From assembly GCF_000519125.1 (NCBI RefSeq), contig NZ_JAEX01000006.1, positions 112,845-176,844 on the forward strand: 64,000 nucleotides of DNA, in the 5' to 3' direction. Below the pieces are notes generated by a model, which was given only the letters and a program-made list of their open reading frames with translations, did no database searches and had not been told where the DNA came from. The DNA is from Desulfocurvus vexinensis DSM 17965. Lineage in GTDB: Bacteria > Desulfobacterota > Desulfovibrionia > Desulfovibrionales > Desulfovibrionaceae. The translations under genes were made by a program, and so were the position numbers. Of this stretch, positions 54,611 through 64,000 are shown one piece after another (the first letter of the stretch is position 1; every line of letters starts with the position of its first letter).

Positions 54611-55150
54611 CTACTTCCTGGGCGTTTCGACTTTCTTTCCGCGCAGCCTGGAGACCTGGTCGGCGCTGCGCAGGGAGGTCAGGCCCTCCATGGTCGCCTT
54701 GAGGACGTTGTGCGGGTTGTTGGTGCCGATGGCCTTGGTCAGGATGTCGTGGACACCCGCGGCCTCCATGACCGCACGCACCGGGCCGCCGGCGATGATG
54801 CCGGTACCCTTGGAAGCGGGCTTGAGCATGACGCGCGCGGCGCCAAAGCGGCCAAGGATCTCATACGGCAGGGTGCCGTCGAGCAGCGGGACCTTCTTCA
54901 TGGTCTTCTTGGCCTGCTCGCTGGCCTTGCGGATGGCCTCGGGAACCTCGACGGCCTTGCCCAGGCCGTAGCCCACCGAACCCTTGCCGTCGCCCACCAC
55001 AACCAGGGCGCTGAAGCTGAAGCGCCGGCCGCCCTTGACGACCTTGGCCACGCGGTTCAGGTAGACGATCTTCTCGATGATGCCGAGGTCTTCCTGGGGC
55101 TCTTTGCGAGCCTCCTTCCGGGGACCCTTACGTTCGCGTTCAATAGCCAT
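54611..55150 (-). CDS. rpsE: 30S ribosomal protein S5
   Basis: S5 helps maintain decoding fidelity. The 179 residues include [49 protein letters not shown] and [17 protein letters not shown]-terminal Lys/Arg/Glu-rich leader is a bit longer than in E. coli (167). Confidence 0.98.
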   Translation of the reverse strand: MAIERERKGPRKEARKEPQEDLGIIEKIVYLNRVAKVVKGGRRFSFSALVVVGDGKGSVGYGLGKAVEVPEAIRKASEQAKKTMKKVPLLDGTLPYEILGRFGAARVMLKPASKGTGIIAGGPVRAVMEAAGVHDILTKAIGTNNPHNVLKATMEGLTSLRSADQVSRLRGKKVETPRK

Positions 55151-55166
55151 TTGTCCCTTCCGCAGC

Positions 55167-55526
55167 TTAGAATTTCAGACCGCCCTCGCGGGCGCCGTCG
55201 GCCAAGGCCTTGATCCGGCCATGATACAGATAGCCGTTGCGGTCGAACACCACGGTCTCGACGTTCTTTTCCTTAGCCAGCTTCGCGATCTCGCGGCCCA
55301 CGGCCTCGGCGCCCGACTTGTTGGGCTTGACCGCCTGGCCGCTCTTGACGAAGGCCAGGGACGAGGCGGAGGCGATGGTGGAGCCCGTCAGGTCATCGAC
55401 GAGCTGCGCGTAGATATGCGCATTGGAACGGTACACGCACAGCCGGGGGCGCTGGGCCGTCCCGTTCACCTTCTTGCGGATGCGGATCTTTCTGCGCAGG
55501 CGCGCTTCGTTCTTCGAGAGTTTCAT
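55167..55526 (-). CDS. rplR: 50S ribosomal protein L18
   Basis: L18 binds 5S rRNA with L5. The 119 residues match with [18 protein letters not shown] in the core, [19 protein letters not shown] and [19 protein letters not shown]. Start ATG 55526, nine bases after rplF. Confidence 0.98.
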   Translation of the reverse strand: MKLSKNEARLRRKIRIRKKVNGTAQRPRLCVYRSNAHIYAQLVDDLTGSTIASASSLAFVKSGQAVKPNKSGAEAVGREIAKLAKEKNVETVVFDRNGYLYHGRIKALADGAREGGLKF

Positions 55527-55535
55527 GGCCGTCCC

Positions 55536-56075
55536 CTACTTCTTGGCGCCGGACTTGCCGGCCTTGCGGCGGATGGTCTCATCCGCGTACTTGATGCCCT
55601 TGCCCTTGAAAGGCTCCGGCGGACGCACGCGACGGATCTGCGCGGCAACTTCGCCCACGGCCTGCTTGTCGATGCCGGTCAGGGTGAGCTTGTTGCCTTC
55701 GGCCTTGGCCTCGACGCCCGCAGGCAGCGGGAACTCCACCGGGTGCGAGAAGCCCACGGTGAGCACCACGTTCTTGCCCTGCACCTGGACCTTGTAGCCG
55801 ACGCCCACGACCTCGAGAACCTTCTCGAAGCCCTTGGTCACGCCCAGCACGCAGTTGGACAGCAGGGTGCGCCGCAGCCCGTGCTGGGCCCGGGCGATCC
55901 GGCTTTCGTCGGCGCGGGTGAGCACCAGCTGGTCGCCGTCCTTGGCCACGACGATCTTCTCGTGGGCCGGAGTGGCCAGGGCGCCCTTGGGGCCTTTGAC
56001 ATTGATCATATCTTTGCCGATCGTCACTTCCACCCCGGAAGGGATGGCGATGGGCTGCTTTCCGATTCTGGACAT
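55536..56075 (-). CDS. rplF: 50S ribosomal protein L6
   Basis: L6 contacts helix 97 and the sarcin-ricin loop region. The 179 residues start [19 protein letters not shown] and include [23 protein letters not shown] (split at the two strands) and the C-terminal [19 protein letters not shown], which is diagnostic. Confidence 0.98.
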   Translation of the reverse strand: MSRIGKQPIAIPSGVEVTIGKDMINVKGPKGALATPAHEKIVVAKDGDQLVLTRADESRIARAQHGLRRTLLSNCVLGVTKGFEKVLEVVGVGYKVQVQGKNVVLTVGFSHPVEFPLPAGVEAKAEGNKLTLTGIDKQAVGEVAAQIRRVRPPEPFKGKGIKYADETIRRKAGKSGAKK

Positions 56076-56087
56076 GACTCTTCCTCG

Positions 56088-56471
56088 TTACCAGACTTCA
56101 AACAGCAGTTCGCCGCCCACGTTCTGCGCCTTGGCGCGACCGCCGTCCAGCACACCCTGGGACGTGGACAGGACACAGATGCCCAGGCCGTTCTGCACGC
56201 GGGGGATGTCGGACGCGGCAACATACACCCGGCGGCCAGGCTTGCTGATCTTCTTCATGCCGCTGATCAGCGGACGTCCGCCCTCGTACTTGAGCGCGAT
56301 CTTGATGGCGCGCTCTTCCTCACTGAAATCGGCGATGTAGCCCTCTTCCTTCAGGATGCCCGCGATGGCGGACTTCACCTTGGAACGGGGGATGGCCACT
56401 TCGCCATGCAAAGCCTGGTGGGCGTTGCGAATGCGGGTAAGCATATCCGCAATGGGATCAACCACTGCCAT
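56088..56471 (-). CDS. rpsH: 30S ribosomal protein S8
   Basis: S8 binds helix 21 of 16S rRNA. In E. coli it also represses the spc operon. The 127 residues have [20 protein letters not shown] and [20 protein letters not shown] did not identify an operon-repression site. Confidence 0.98.
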   Translation of the reverse strand: MAVVDPIADMLTRIRNAHQALHGEVAIPRSKVKSAIAGILKEEGYIADFSEEERAIKIALKYEGGRPLISGMKKISKPGRRVYVAASDIPRVQNGLGICVLSTSQGVLDGGRAKAQNVGGELLFEVW

Positions 56472-56488
56472 GATGGACTCCTTGGAGA

Positions 56489-56674
56489 TTACCAGCTCGA
56501 TTTACGGACACCCGGCAGTTCGCCAGCCAGCGCCTTGTTGCGGAAGCAGATACGGCAGATGCCGAACCGACGCAGGAACGCGCGAGGGCGGCCACAAATG
56601 GGGCAGCGATTGTACGCGCGGCTCGAAAACTTGGGTTTCGCCTGGGACTTGTTCAAAAGTGCTTTACGGGACAA
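56489..56674 (-). CDS. rpsN: 30S ribosomal protein S14, zinc-binding type Z
   Basis: The 61-residue short S14 keeps the four zinc cysteines Cys24, Cys27, Cys40 and Cys43 ([18 protein letters not shown]). The start is a TTG (56674), six bases after [16 protein letters not shown] follows as in homologues. No second S14 copy is present in this window. Confidence 0.96.
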   Translation of the reverse strand: MSRKALLNKSQAKPKFSSRAYNRCPICGRPRAFLRRFGICRICFRNKALAGELPGVRKSSW

Positions 56675-56687
56675 GGCGGACTCCTCC

Positions 56688-57227
56688 TTACTTCTTGAAA
56701 GGCATGCCCAAGAGATCGAGCAGCACCTTCCCTTCCTTGTCGGTCGGGGCCGTGGTGACGATGGTCACGTTCATACCCTTGACCTGATCGACGCGGTCGA
56801 TGTTCAGCTCGGGGAAGATCGTGTGCTCCTTGATGCCCATGGTGAAGTTGCCACGCCCGTCGAAGCCGCGGTCGGGAACGCCGCGGAAGTCGCGCACGCG
56901 GGGCAGGGCGAAGTTCATGAGCTTGTCGAGGAAGTCCCACATGCGGTCGCCGCGCAGGGTCACGCGGCAGCCGATGGGCATGCCTTCGCGCAGCTTGAAG
57001 TTCGCGATGGACTTCTTGGCGCGAGTGGTGACCGCACGCTGGCCCGCGATGGCGGTCATTTCCGCCACGGCGTCCTCGAGCAGCTTGTTGTTGTTGCCCG
57101 CCTCGCCCAGCCCCATGTTCAGGCTGATGCTCTTGATCTTGGGGAGCTGCATCGGGCTGGTGTACCCGAACTCCTTCTGCAGGGCGGGGGCGACCTTCTC
57201 TTGGTATATCTTCTCAAGACGTGTCAT
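56688..57227 (-). CDS. rplE: 50S ribosomal protein L5
   Basis: L5 binds 5S rRNA and helps form the central protuberance. The 179 residues include [35 protein letters not shown] and [22 protein letters not shown]. Start ATG 57227 chosen over an earlier in-frame extension that reads Arg/Ser filler and runs into rplX. Confidence 0.97.
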   Translation of the reverse strand: MTRLEKIYQEKVAPALQKEFGYTSPMQLPKIKSISLNMGLGEAGNNNKLLEDAVAEMTAIAGQRAVTTRAKKSIANFKLREGMPIGCRVTLRGDRMWDFLDKLMNFALPRVRDFRGVPDRGFDGRGNFTMGIKEHTIFPELNIDRVDQVKGMNVTIVTTAPTDKEGKVLLDLLGMPFKK

Positions 57228-57237
57228 AGTCGTCACC

Positions 57238-57561
57238 CTAGTCGATCGTTTCGTTGCATTTCTTGCAGAAACGGACCTTCTTGCCGTCGGTCGTTTCCTT
57301 GTACCCAACCCGGGTGGGCTTGGTGCACGCATCGCACATCAGCGCGACGTTGGAGATGTGGATGGGGGACTCCTTCTCCACGATGCCACCGGGCTGCTGG
57401 GTGTAGGGGTTGGCCTTGGTGTGGCGCTTGACCATGTTCACCTTTTCGACCAGGACCCGGTCCTTCTTGCGAAGGATCTTGAGCACCTTGCCGACCTTCC
57501 CCTTGTCCTTGCCGGAGATGACCATCACTTTGTCATCTTTGCGAATCTTGTACTTCTGCAT
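57238..57561 (-). CDS. rplX: 50S ribosomal protein L24
   Basis: L24 starts 50S assembly. The 107 residues have the KOW region [20 protein letters not shown] and [12 protein letters not shown]. The C-terminal cysteines ([22 protein letters not shown]) form a zinc-like pair. Confidence 0.97.
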   Translation of the reverse strand: MQKYKIRKDDKVMVISGKDKGKVGKVLKILRKKDRVLVEKVNMVKRHTKANPYTQQPGGIVEKESPIHISNVALMCDACTKPTRVGYKETTDGKKVRFCKKCNETID

Positions 57562-57570
57562 GGCCTGCTC

Positions 57571-57939
57571 CTACAGCACTTCGGGCGCCAGGGAAACGAT
57601 CTTCATGAAGTTCTTCGCGCGAAGCTCGCGGGCCACGGGGCCGAAGATGCGCGTCCCCACGGGCTCCATCTGCTTGTTGAGCAGCACGGCGGAGTTGTTG
57701 TCGAACTTGATGTAGGTCCCGTCCGGGCGGCCCACTTCCTTGGTGGTGCGAACGACGACGGCTTTCATCACGTCGCCCTTCTTCACCTTGGCATGGGGCA
57801 TGGCTTCCTTGACGGACACCACGATGATATCGCCCACACTCGCATAGCGCCGGCGGCTGCCGCCCAGCACCTTGATGCAGGCCACCCGTTTGGCGCCGGA
57901 GTTGTCGGCGACGTCGAGATTGGATTCAACCTGGATCAT
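57571..57939 (-). CDS. rplN: 50S ribosomal protein L14
   Basis: L14 joins 50S to 30S through bridges B5/B8. The 122 residues start [20 protein letters not shown] and end [18 protein letters not shown]. Length identical to most bacteria. Confidence 0.98.
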   Translation of the reverse strand: MIQVESNLDVADNSGAKRVACIKVLGGSRRRYASVGDIIVVSVKEAMPHAKVKKGDVMKAVVVRTTKEVGRPDGTYIKFDNNSAVLLNKQMEPVGTRIFGPVARELRAKNFMKIVSLAPEVL

Positions 57940-57948
57940 TGGTCACTC

Positions 57949-58215
57949 CTAGACGGCTTTTTCCAAAATGGTCTTCAGGTGCCACCGCTTGCGGCTGCTC
58001 AGGGGCCGGTGCTCGATGATCTGCACCTTGTCGCCCACGGCGCACGCGTTCTCGGGGTCGTGGGCCATGAACTTGCCGCGGCGGCGGATATACTTCTTGA
58101 GCAGGGGGTGCTTGATCAGGGTCTCGACGCGCACCACGATGGTCTTGTCGCCCTTGTCGCTGACCACGATGCCGGTCAGCACCCGCTTGTTCGCGCTGTG
58201 TGCCTGTTCTGCCAT
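57949..58215 (-). CDS. rpsQ: 30S ribosomal protein S17
   Basis: S17 is a primary 16S-binding protein. The 88 residues contain LTGIVVSDKGDKTIVVRVET, a HPLLKKYIRRRGKFMAHDPE loop and the C-terminal EHRPLSSRKRWHLKTILEKAV. Confidence 0.98.
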   Translation of the reverse strand: MAEQAHSANKRVLTGIVVSDKGDKTIVVRVETLIKHPLLKKYIRRRGKFMAHDPENACAVGDKVQIIEHRPLSSRKRWHLKTILEKAV

Positions 58216-58217
58216 GA

Positions 58218-58412
58218 CTACGCTCCAACTTCCTTCGTCCGGAGAACGGTCAGGATCCGGGCGATGTTCTTTTTCACTTCGGGAATCCGCTGGGTGTTCT
58301 CCAGCTGGGCCGTCGCGTGCTGAAAGCGGAGGTTGAACAGCTCCTGGCGGTAGGCGCCGAGCTTCTCGTTCAGCTGCTCGGCAGAGAGCTCACGCATTTC
58401 CTTGGCTTTCAT
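58218..58412 (-). CDS. rpmC: 50S ribosomal protein L29
   Basis: L29 lines the exit tunnel and is part of the trigger-factor/SRP docking site. The 64 residues start [20 protein letters not shown] and include [20 protein letters not shown]. It sits two bases upstream of rpsQ. Confidence 0.97.
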   Translation of the reverse strand: MKAKEMRELSAEQLNEKLGAYRQELFNLRFQHATAQLENTQRIPEVKKNIARILTVLRTKEVGA

Positions 58413-58413
58413 C

Positions 58414-58827
58414 TTACAGCCCCTCCCTCATGACGATGACGGTCTTCACGGACAGCTTGTGCGACGCGCGAACCAGCGCCTCGCGGGCAAGTTCCATGCT
58501 CACGCCCTTGATCTCGTAGAGCACGTGGCCGGGCTTGACCGGGGCGTAGTAGCCCGCGGGAGCGCCCTTGCCCTTGCCCTGACGGACTTCGGCGGGCTTG
58601 GAGGTGTAGACCTGGTCGGGGAAGATGCGAATCCACACCTGACCGCCGCGCTTGATGTGGCGCATCATGGCGATACGCGCGGCCTCGATCTCCTGGCTGG
58701 TCAGCTTGCCGTGCTCCAGGGTCTTGATGCCGATATCACCGAAGGCAACGGTGTTGCCACGGGTGGCCATCCCGCGCAGGCGCCCTTTCATGCGCTTGCG
58801 GAATTTGGTCCTTCTGGGGGTCAGCAT
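58414..58827 (-). CDS. rplP: 50S ribosomal protein L16
   Basis: L16 supports A-site tRNA binding. The 137 residues start [20 protein letters not shown] and include [19 protein letters not shown] and [20 protein letters not shown]. Its ATG overlaps the rpsC stop by one base. Confidence 0.98.
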   Translation of the reverse strand: MLTPRRTKFRKRMKGRLRGMATRGNTVAFGDIGIKTLEHGKLTSQEIEAARIAMMRHIKRGGQVWIRIFPDQVYTSKPAEVRQGKGKGAPAGYYAPVKPGHVLYEIKGVSMELAREALVRASHKLSVKTVIVMREGL

Positions 58828-59468
58828 TACTTCTCCACCTCGTGATCTAAGATCTCACCCTTGAAAATCCAGACCTTGACGCCGATGACGCCGTAGGTCG
58901 TGCGCGCGGTGGCCAGACCGTAGTCCAGGTCGGCGCGCAGGGTGTGCAGCGGCACGCGGCCATCGCGGTACCACTCGGAACGGGCGATCTCGGCCCCGGC
59001 CAGGCGGCCCGAGCAGAAGACCTTGATGCCCTCGGCGCCGAACTTGCGGGCCATGCCCACGGTGCGCTTCATGGCCCGGCGGAAGGCCACCCGGCGCTCG
59101 AGCTGCTGGGCGATGCTCTCGGCCACCAGCTGGGCGTCGGTCTCGGGGCGGCGCACCTCGATGACCTCGATGGAGAACTCCTGGCCGAACTTCTGGCGCA
59201 GGTCGCCACGGATCTTCTCGATCTCCGCACCCTTGCGGCCGATGACGATGCCCGGGCGCGCGGTGTGGATGATCAGGCGGACCTTGCCCCCGGCGCGCTC
59301 CAGCTCAAGCCGGGACACCCCGGCCTGGAAGAGCTTCTCCTTGACGTACTTGCGGATCTGGTGATCGGCAAACACGTTGGCCGCGTAGTCCTTGCCGGCA
59401 AACCAGCGGGAGATCCAGTTCTTGTTGTATCCCAGCCGAAATCCGTACGGATGTACTTTCTGTCCCAC
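58827..59468 (-). CDS. rpsC: 30S ribosomal protein S3
   Basis: S3 forms the mRNA entry and has a KH domain. The 213 residues start [19 protein letters not shown], include [20 protein letters not shown] (KH GxxG loop) and the C-terminal [20 protein letters not shown]. The start is a GTG (59468), five bases after AGGAGG. Confidence 0.97.
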   Translation of the reverse strand: MGQKVHPYGFRLGYNKNWISRWFAGKDYAANVFADHQIRKYVKEKLFQAGVSRLELERAGGKVRLIIHTARPGIVIGRKGAEIEKIRGDLRQKFGQEFSIEVIEVRRPETDAQLVAESIAQQLERRVAFRRAMKRTVGMARKFGAEGIKVFCSGRLAGAEIARSEWYRDGRVPLHTLRADLDYGLATARTTYGVIGVKVWIFKGEILDHEVEK

Positions 59469-59477
59469 GGTTGCCTC

Positions 59478-59810
59478 CTAGGACTCTTCCACAACCACGG
59501 TGATGTGGGCGGTGCGTTTGAGGATGCGGTTGGCGCGGCCCATGGCGCGGGGCATGATGCGCTTCATGGTCGGCCCCTCGTCGATCACCACCTGCTTGAC
59601 CACCAGGCTGTCCACGTCCACGCCGGGCAGCTGCTCGGCATTGGCGATGGCCGAATGCAGCACCTTACCGATCATTTCGGCGGCCTTCTTGGGCGTGAAC
59701 CGCAAGATATTCATGGCGTCCTCAACCGGCAGGCCCTTGATATTGCGGGCCACCAGGCGCGCCTTTTGCGGCGACAGGCGGACGTACTTGGCGATTGCTC
59801 TCGTTTCCAT
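59478..59810 (-). CDS. rplV: 50S ribosomal protein L22
   Basis: L22 lines the exit tunnel with its beta hairpin. The 110 residues start [20 protein letters not shown] and end [21 protein letters not shown] chose the ATG (59810) because homologues begin at this point; an in-frame GTG three codons upstream is too close to the AAGGA site. Confidence 0.96.
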   Translation of the reverse strand: METRAIAKYVRLSPQKARLVARNIKGLPVEDAMNILRFTPKKAAEMIGKVLHSAIANAEQLPGVDVDSLVVKQVVIDEGPTMKRIMPRAMGRANRILKRTAHITVVVEES

Positions 59811-59826
59811 GACGGACACCTATCCT

Positions 59827-60108
59827 TTAGCGTTTGGCCTTGCTCTTCTTGTCGGCGGCGTGGCCGAAGTAGGTGCGCGTGGGCGCGAACTCGCCCAGCT
59901 TATGCCCCACCATGTTCTCGGTCACGAACACCGGGATGAACTTGCGACCGTTGTGCACGGCGAAGGTCATGCCCACCATCTCGGGGACGATCGTGGAGCG
60001 GCGCGACCACGTCTTGATGACGCGACGGTCCCCACTTTCGGTGGCCTTGTCCACCTTGCGGACGAGGTGCCCGTCGACGAACGGACCTTTCTTAAGCGAC
60101 CTGGGCAT
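59827..60108 (-). CDS. rpsS: 30S ribosomal protein S19
   Basis: S19 is in the 30S head with S13. The 93 residues start [20 protein letters not shown] and include [20 protein letters not shown] and [19 protein letters not shown], diagnostic. Confidence 0.98.
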   Translation of the reverse strand: MPRSLKKGPFVDGHLVRKVDKATESGDRRVIKTWSRRSTIVPEMVGMTFAVHNGRKFIPVFVTENMVGHKLGEFAPTRTYFGHAADKKSKAKR

Positions 60109-60117
60109 TGGCTACTC

Positions 60118-60948
60118 CTACTTCTGACCGCGTCGCTTGATGATGAGCCGGGACGACGCTTTCTTCTTGTTGCGGGTCTTGTAGCCCTTGGTGGGCATAC
60201 CCCAGGGGGACACCGGGTGACGGCCACCGGAGCTGCGCCCTTCGCCGCCGCCCAGGGGGTGGTCCACAGGGTTCATGGCCACGCCACGAACCTCGGGACG
60301 CTTGCCCATCCACCGGGCGCGACCGGCCTTGCCGATGCTGATGTTCTCGTGGTGGATGTTGCCCACCTGGCCCACCGTGGCGATGCAGGTCGCCAGCACG
60401 TTGCGCACTTCGCCCGAGGGCATGCGCAACAGGGCGTACTTGCCTTCCTTGGCCACGAGCTGGGCGTAGGTGCCCGCCGCGCGGCAGAACTGGCCGCCGC
60501 GCCCGGGGTGCAGCTCGATGTTGTGCACCACGGTACCCACCGGGATGCGCGCCAGGGCCAGGGCGTTGCCGGGCTTGATGTCGGCCTTGTCGCCGGCCAC
60601 GATCTGGTCGCCAACGCTCACGCCCAGCGGAGCCAGGATGTAGCGCTTCTCGCCGTCGGCGTAGTGCAACAGCGCGATGCGCGCGCTGCGGTTGGGATCG
60701 TACTCGATGGTCGCAACGGTGGCGGCGATGTCCACCTTGTCACGCTTGAAATCGATGATCCGGTACAGGCGCTTGTGCCCGCCGCCACGACGCCGCGCGG
60801 TGACCCGGCCAAAGCTGTTGCGGCCGCTCTTCTTGCGCAGCCCAACGGTGAGAGACTTCTCGGGCGTGGTCGCGGTGATCTCCTCGAAGGTGGAGATGGT
60901 CTGGAAGCGCCGGCCAGCCGAAGTGGGTTTCAGTTTACGCGTGGCCAT
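60118..60948 (-). CDS. rplB: 50S ribosomal protein L2
   Basis: L2 is essential for peptidyl-transferase activity and subunit joining. The 276 residues have [40 protein letters not shown] and the C-terminal [20 protein letters not shown] (with the functionally important His) followed by [18 protein letters not shown]. Confidence 0.98.
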   Translation of the reverse strand: MATRKLKPTSAGRRFQTISTFEEITATTPEKSLTVGLRKKSGRNSFGRVTARRRGGGHKRLYRIIDFKRDKVDIAATVATIEYDPNRSARIALLHYADGEKRYILAPLGVSVGDQIVAGDKADIKPGNALALARIPVGTVVHNIELHPGRGGQFCRAAGTYAQLVAKEGKYALLRMPSGEVRNVLATCIATVGQVGNIHHENISIGKAGRARWMGKRPEVRGVAMNPVDHPLGGGEGRSSGGRHPVSPWGMPTKGYKTRNKKKASSRLIIKRRGQK

Positions 60949-60950
60949 GC

Positions 60951-61241
60951 TTAGACTCCTTCGAACAATTCGATCTTTTCGCCTTCGGCCAGCGTGACGT
61001 ACGCCTTCTTGAAGCCGGACATGGTGCCGACCGTGCGACCGAAGCGGGTGCGGGCGCGGGCGCGGCGCTTGACCACGTTGACGCCTTCCACCTTGACGCC
61101 GAAAGCCTTCTCCACCGCCTTGCGAATCTCGATCTTGTTGGCATCGGGATGCACGTAGAAGGCGATCTGGTTGGCCACTTCCTTCATGGTCGTGGCCTTC
61201 TCGGAGATCAGCGGCTTGATGAGTATCTGCGTGTAGTCCAT
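60951..61241 (-). CDS. rplW: 50S ribosomal protein L23
   Basis: L23 is the docking site for trigger factor and SRP at the exit tunnel. The 96 residues include [20 protein letters not shown] and [20 protein letters not shown] with the family basic loop. Its ATG overlaps the rplD stop (TAATG). Confidence 0.98.
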   Translation of the reverse strand: MDYTQILIKPLISEKATTMKEVANQIAFYVHPDANKIEIRKAVEKAFGVKVEGVNVVKRRARARTRFGRTVGTMSGFKKAYVTLAEGEKIELFEGV

Positions 61242-61861
61242 TACTTCAACCTCTCTTCCACGGCCCTGGCGGCGTCCTGGAACAGCACCAGCTGGGGGTA
61301 GCGCAGAACGTCGTACACGTTGAGCAGGTCCTGGCGCAGCACCTTGATGCCGGGGATGTTCCGCGCAGAAAGACTGAGGACGCTATCGTCTTCGGGCAGA
61401 ACAATCAAGGCTTTTGTCAGCCCGAGGGTCTTGGCCACCAGGGCGAAGTCCTTGGTCTTCACGGCTTCGAGCTTGATGCGGTCCACCACCGTGAGGCTGG
61501 ACTCCAGCATCCGCGAGGACAGGGCCATCTTCAGGGCCAGCTTGCGCACCTTCTTGTTGACCTTGAACTCGTAGCTGCGGGGCTGCGGGCCGAAGATCGT
61601 GCCGCCGCCGGGCCACAGGGGCGAGCGGTTGGAGCCCGCGCGCGCCCGGCCGGTGCCCTTCTGGCGCCAGGGCTTGGCCCCGCCGCCGGACACCAGGCCC
61701 TTGGTCTTGGTGGCGTGGGTGCCCGAGCGGAACTTGGCCCGCTGGGCGCGCACCACGAGGTTCAGGATCTCGGGCTTGACCTCGACTTCGAAGATCTCCG
61801 GGGCCAGCGTCAGCTCGCCCACTTCCTTCTTCGCCTGATCATACACTTTCACGACTGCCAT
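61241..61861 (-). CDS. rplD: 50S ribosomal protein L4
   Basis: L4 lines the exit tunnel; in E. coli it also represses the S10 operon. The 206 residues include [20 protein letters not shown] and [20 protein letters not shown], then [21 protein letters not shown] saw no S10 leader hairpin, since the window ends inside tuf. Confidence 0.98.
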   Translation of the reverse strand: MAVVKVYDQAKKEVGELTLAPEIFEVEVKPEILNLVVRAQRAKFRSGTHATKTKGLVSGGGAKPWRQKGTGRARAGSNRSPLWPGGGTIFGPQPRSYEFKVNKKVRKLALKMALSSRMLESSLTVVDRIKLEAVKTKDFALVAKTLGLTKALIVLPEDDSVLSLSARNIPGIKVLRQDLLNVYDVLRYPQLVLFQDAARAVEERLK

Positions 61862-61865
61862 CGTG

Positions 61866-62513
61866 CTAACCTCGGTTCTGCTTGCGGACGAGGACGAGTC
61901 CGTTCTTGGGGCCGGGCACCTGGCCCTTGAGGATCAGCAGGTTGTCCTCAGGCCGCACGTCGAGGATCTCGACGTTCAGACACGTCACATTGCGGTTGCC
62001 CATCTGCCCGGCCATCTTCTTGCCCTTGAAGACCTTGGACGGCCAGGCGCACATGCCCACGCTGCCCGGGGAGCGGTGGATCTTCTCGTGCCCGTGCGAA
62101 GCCGGGGCGCCGCGGAAGTTCCAGCGCTTCATGACACCCTGGAAGCCCTTGCCCTTGGAGGTGCCGGTGACCTTGACCTTCTCGCCGGGGGCGAACATCT
62201 CCACCGTCAGATCCTGGCCCAGCTCGTACCCCTCGACGGAGTCCATGCGCAGTTCCTTGAGGAAGCGGTAGTAGTCGCGGCCAGCCTTGGCCTGGTGGCC
62301 CTTGTCGGGCTTGTTGACCTTCTTCTCGTCGATTTCTTCGAAGCCGATCTGAAGCGCCGTATATTTGTCTTTCGTGGTCGCAGCATCCTTCACCTGAAGG
62401 ACGGGGCACGGACCAGCGGCAATGACGGTGCAGGGAATGGCGGTACCGTCGTCACCGAAGATGCGGGTCATGCCCAGCTTGCGTCCCATGATGCCAAGCG
62501 TGTCAGCCATCAT
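61866..62513 (-). CDS. rplC: 50S ribosomal protein L3
   Basis: L3 nucleates 50S assembly at the 3' end of 23S rRNA. The 215 residues have [20 protein letters not shown], then [20 protein letters not shown] and [20 protein letters not shown]. Two adjacent ATG codons (62513, 62510) both follow a GAGGAATG site; 62510 has the better spacing. I give the longer. Confidence 0.97.
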   Translation of the reverse strand: MMADTLGIMGRKLGMTRIFGDDGTAIPCTVIAAGPCPVLQVKDAATTKDKYTALQIGFEEIDEKKVNKPDKGHQAKAGRDYYRFLKELRMDSVEGYELGQDLTVEMFAPGEKVKVTGTSKGKGFQGVMKRWNFRGAPASHGHEKIHRSPGSVGMCAWPSKVFKGKKMAGQMGNRNVTCLNVEILDVRPEDNLLILKGQVPGPKNGLVLVRKQNRG

Positions 62514-62525
62514 GCATTCCTCGTT

Positions 62526-62843
62526 CTAGAGTTTGATCTCAACGTCCACGCCCGCGGGCAAGGAGAGCTTGCCCAAGGCATCGACGGTCTGCTGGGTGGG
62601 CTCCAGGATGTCGAGCAGGCGCTTGTGCACGCGCATCTCGAACTGCTCCCGGGACTTCTTATCCACGTGCACCGACTTCTGCACGGTGTACTTGTGGATA
62701 TTGGTCGGCAGGGGGATCGGCCCTGCGATGCTCGCACCCGTGTTGCGGGCCGTGTCCACGATCTCGGAGACGGCCTTGTCCAGAATGCGATAGTCGTACG
62801 CCTTCAGCTTGATCCTGATGCGATCGCTCTGCATGGAAACCAT
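62526..62843 (-). CDS. rpsJ: 30S ribosomal protein S10
   Basis: S10 is in the 30S head and is also NusE in antitermination. The 105 residues include [40 protein letters not shown] and [19 protein letters not shown]. Either ATG 62843 (AGGAG, 7-base spacing; used) or 62834 could start translation. It is directly downstream of tuf. Confidence 0.97.
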   Translation of the reverse strand: MVSMQSDRIRIKLKAYDYRILDKAVSEIVDTARNTGASIAGPIPLPTNIHKYTVQKSVHVDKKSREQFEMRVHKRLLDILEPTQQTVDALGKLSLPAGVDVEIKL

Positions 62844-62854
62844 GATAAACTCCT

Positions 62855-64000
<1,146 letters not shown>

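Overview
The window is 64 kb of very GC-rich bacterial chromosome with dense, mostly co-oriented operons. Several features point to a sulfate-reducing deltaproteobacterium of the Desulfovibrio type. These are the cheB-HEAT-cheR-PilZ-parA-cheW-cheY-cheA operon, a selenocysteine-containing SelD, a RACo-like 2Fe-2S/ASKHA protein, a DUF3124 protein, and the hrcA-grpE-dnaK block followed by an LpoA-like lipoprotein. The assignment is an inference from gene content and GC bias; no rRNA is present to confirm it. Most of the window is core genome. I found no CRISPR array, prophage, integrase or insertion sequence.

Layout. 1-3.7 kb: the 5' part of dprA with a CpoB/YbgF-like lipoprotein upstream (minus strand), then an eight-helix membrane protein and a DUF3124 protein (plus). 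3.8-13.06 kb: one minus-strand chemosensory operon of eight genes. 13.06-16 kb: an accessory-looking strip with degenerate 37-38 bp repeats, tRNA-Pro(CGG), an AT-rich pentapeptide-repeat gene broken at a run of seven A, and a small carboxymuconolactone decarboxylase-family protein. 16.5-24.7 kb: an RhlE-type RNA helicase, a small unknown protein, CbiB, a Cache/PAS methyl-accepting chemotaxis protein, TrmL, a GNAT-like protein and tRNA-Val(CAC).

24.9-42.7 kb is a long plus-strand stretch: rmlB-rmlD, hrcA-grpE-dnaK, an LpoA-like lipoprotein, gatC-gatA, mnmA and a MtaB-like methylthiotransferase. It ends with YicC, RemA, gmk and pyrF followed by a TPR protein and recJ. 42.8-48.6 kb (minus): LysR regulator, selD (in-frame UGA at codon 16), RACo-like activator, lipB, lipA and a DUF2059 protein. 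48.6-64 kb (minus): the S10/spc/alpha ribosomal cluster from tuf (cut by the window edge) through rplQ, containing secY and map but no adk or infA between secY and rpmJ, closed by a strong terminator.

How the genes work together. The chemosensory operon encodes the kinase (CheA with two canonical and one degenerate Hpt module), response regulator, adaptor, methyltransferase and methylesterase. It also holds three partners: a ParA-like ATPase that could position arrays, a PilZ protein that could link c-di-GMP to the pathway, and a HEAT-repeat scaffold. The MCP at 20.6 kb is a candidate receptor. The heat-shock block couples the HrcA repressor to the GrpE-DnaK chaperones. The translation genes (GatCA, MnmA, MtaB, TrmL, two tRNAs, ribosomal cluster) cover tRNA charging and modification and ribosome assembly. 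SelD is both a Sec-synthesis enzyme and itself a predicted selenoprotein.

Starts were chosen by ribosome-binding sites and family N-termini. Several genes use GTG or TTG (cheB, parA, rhlE, rpsD, rpsM, map, secY, rpsN, rpsC).
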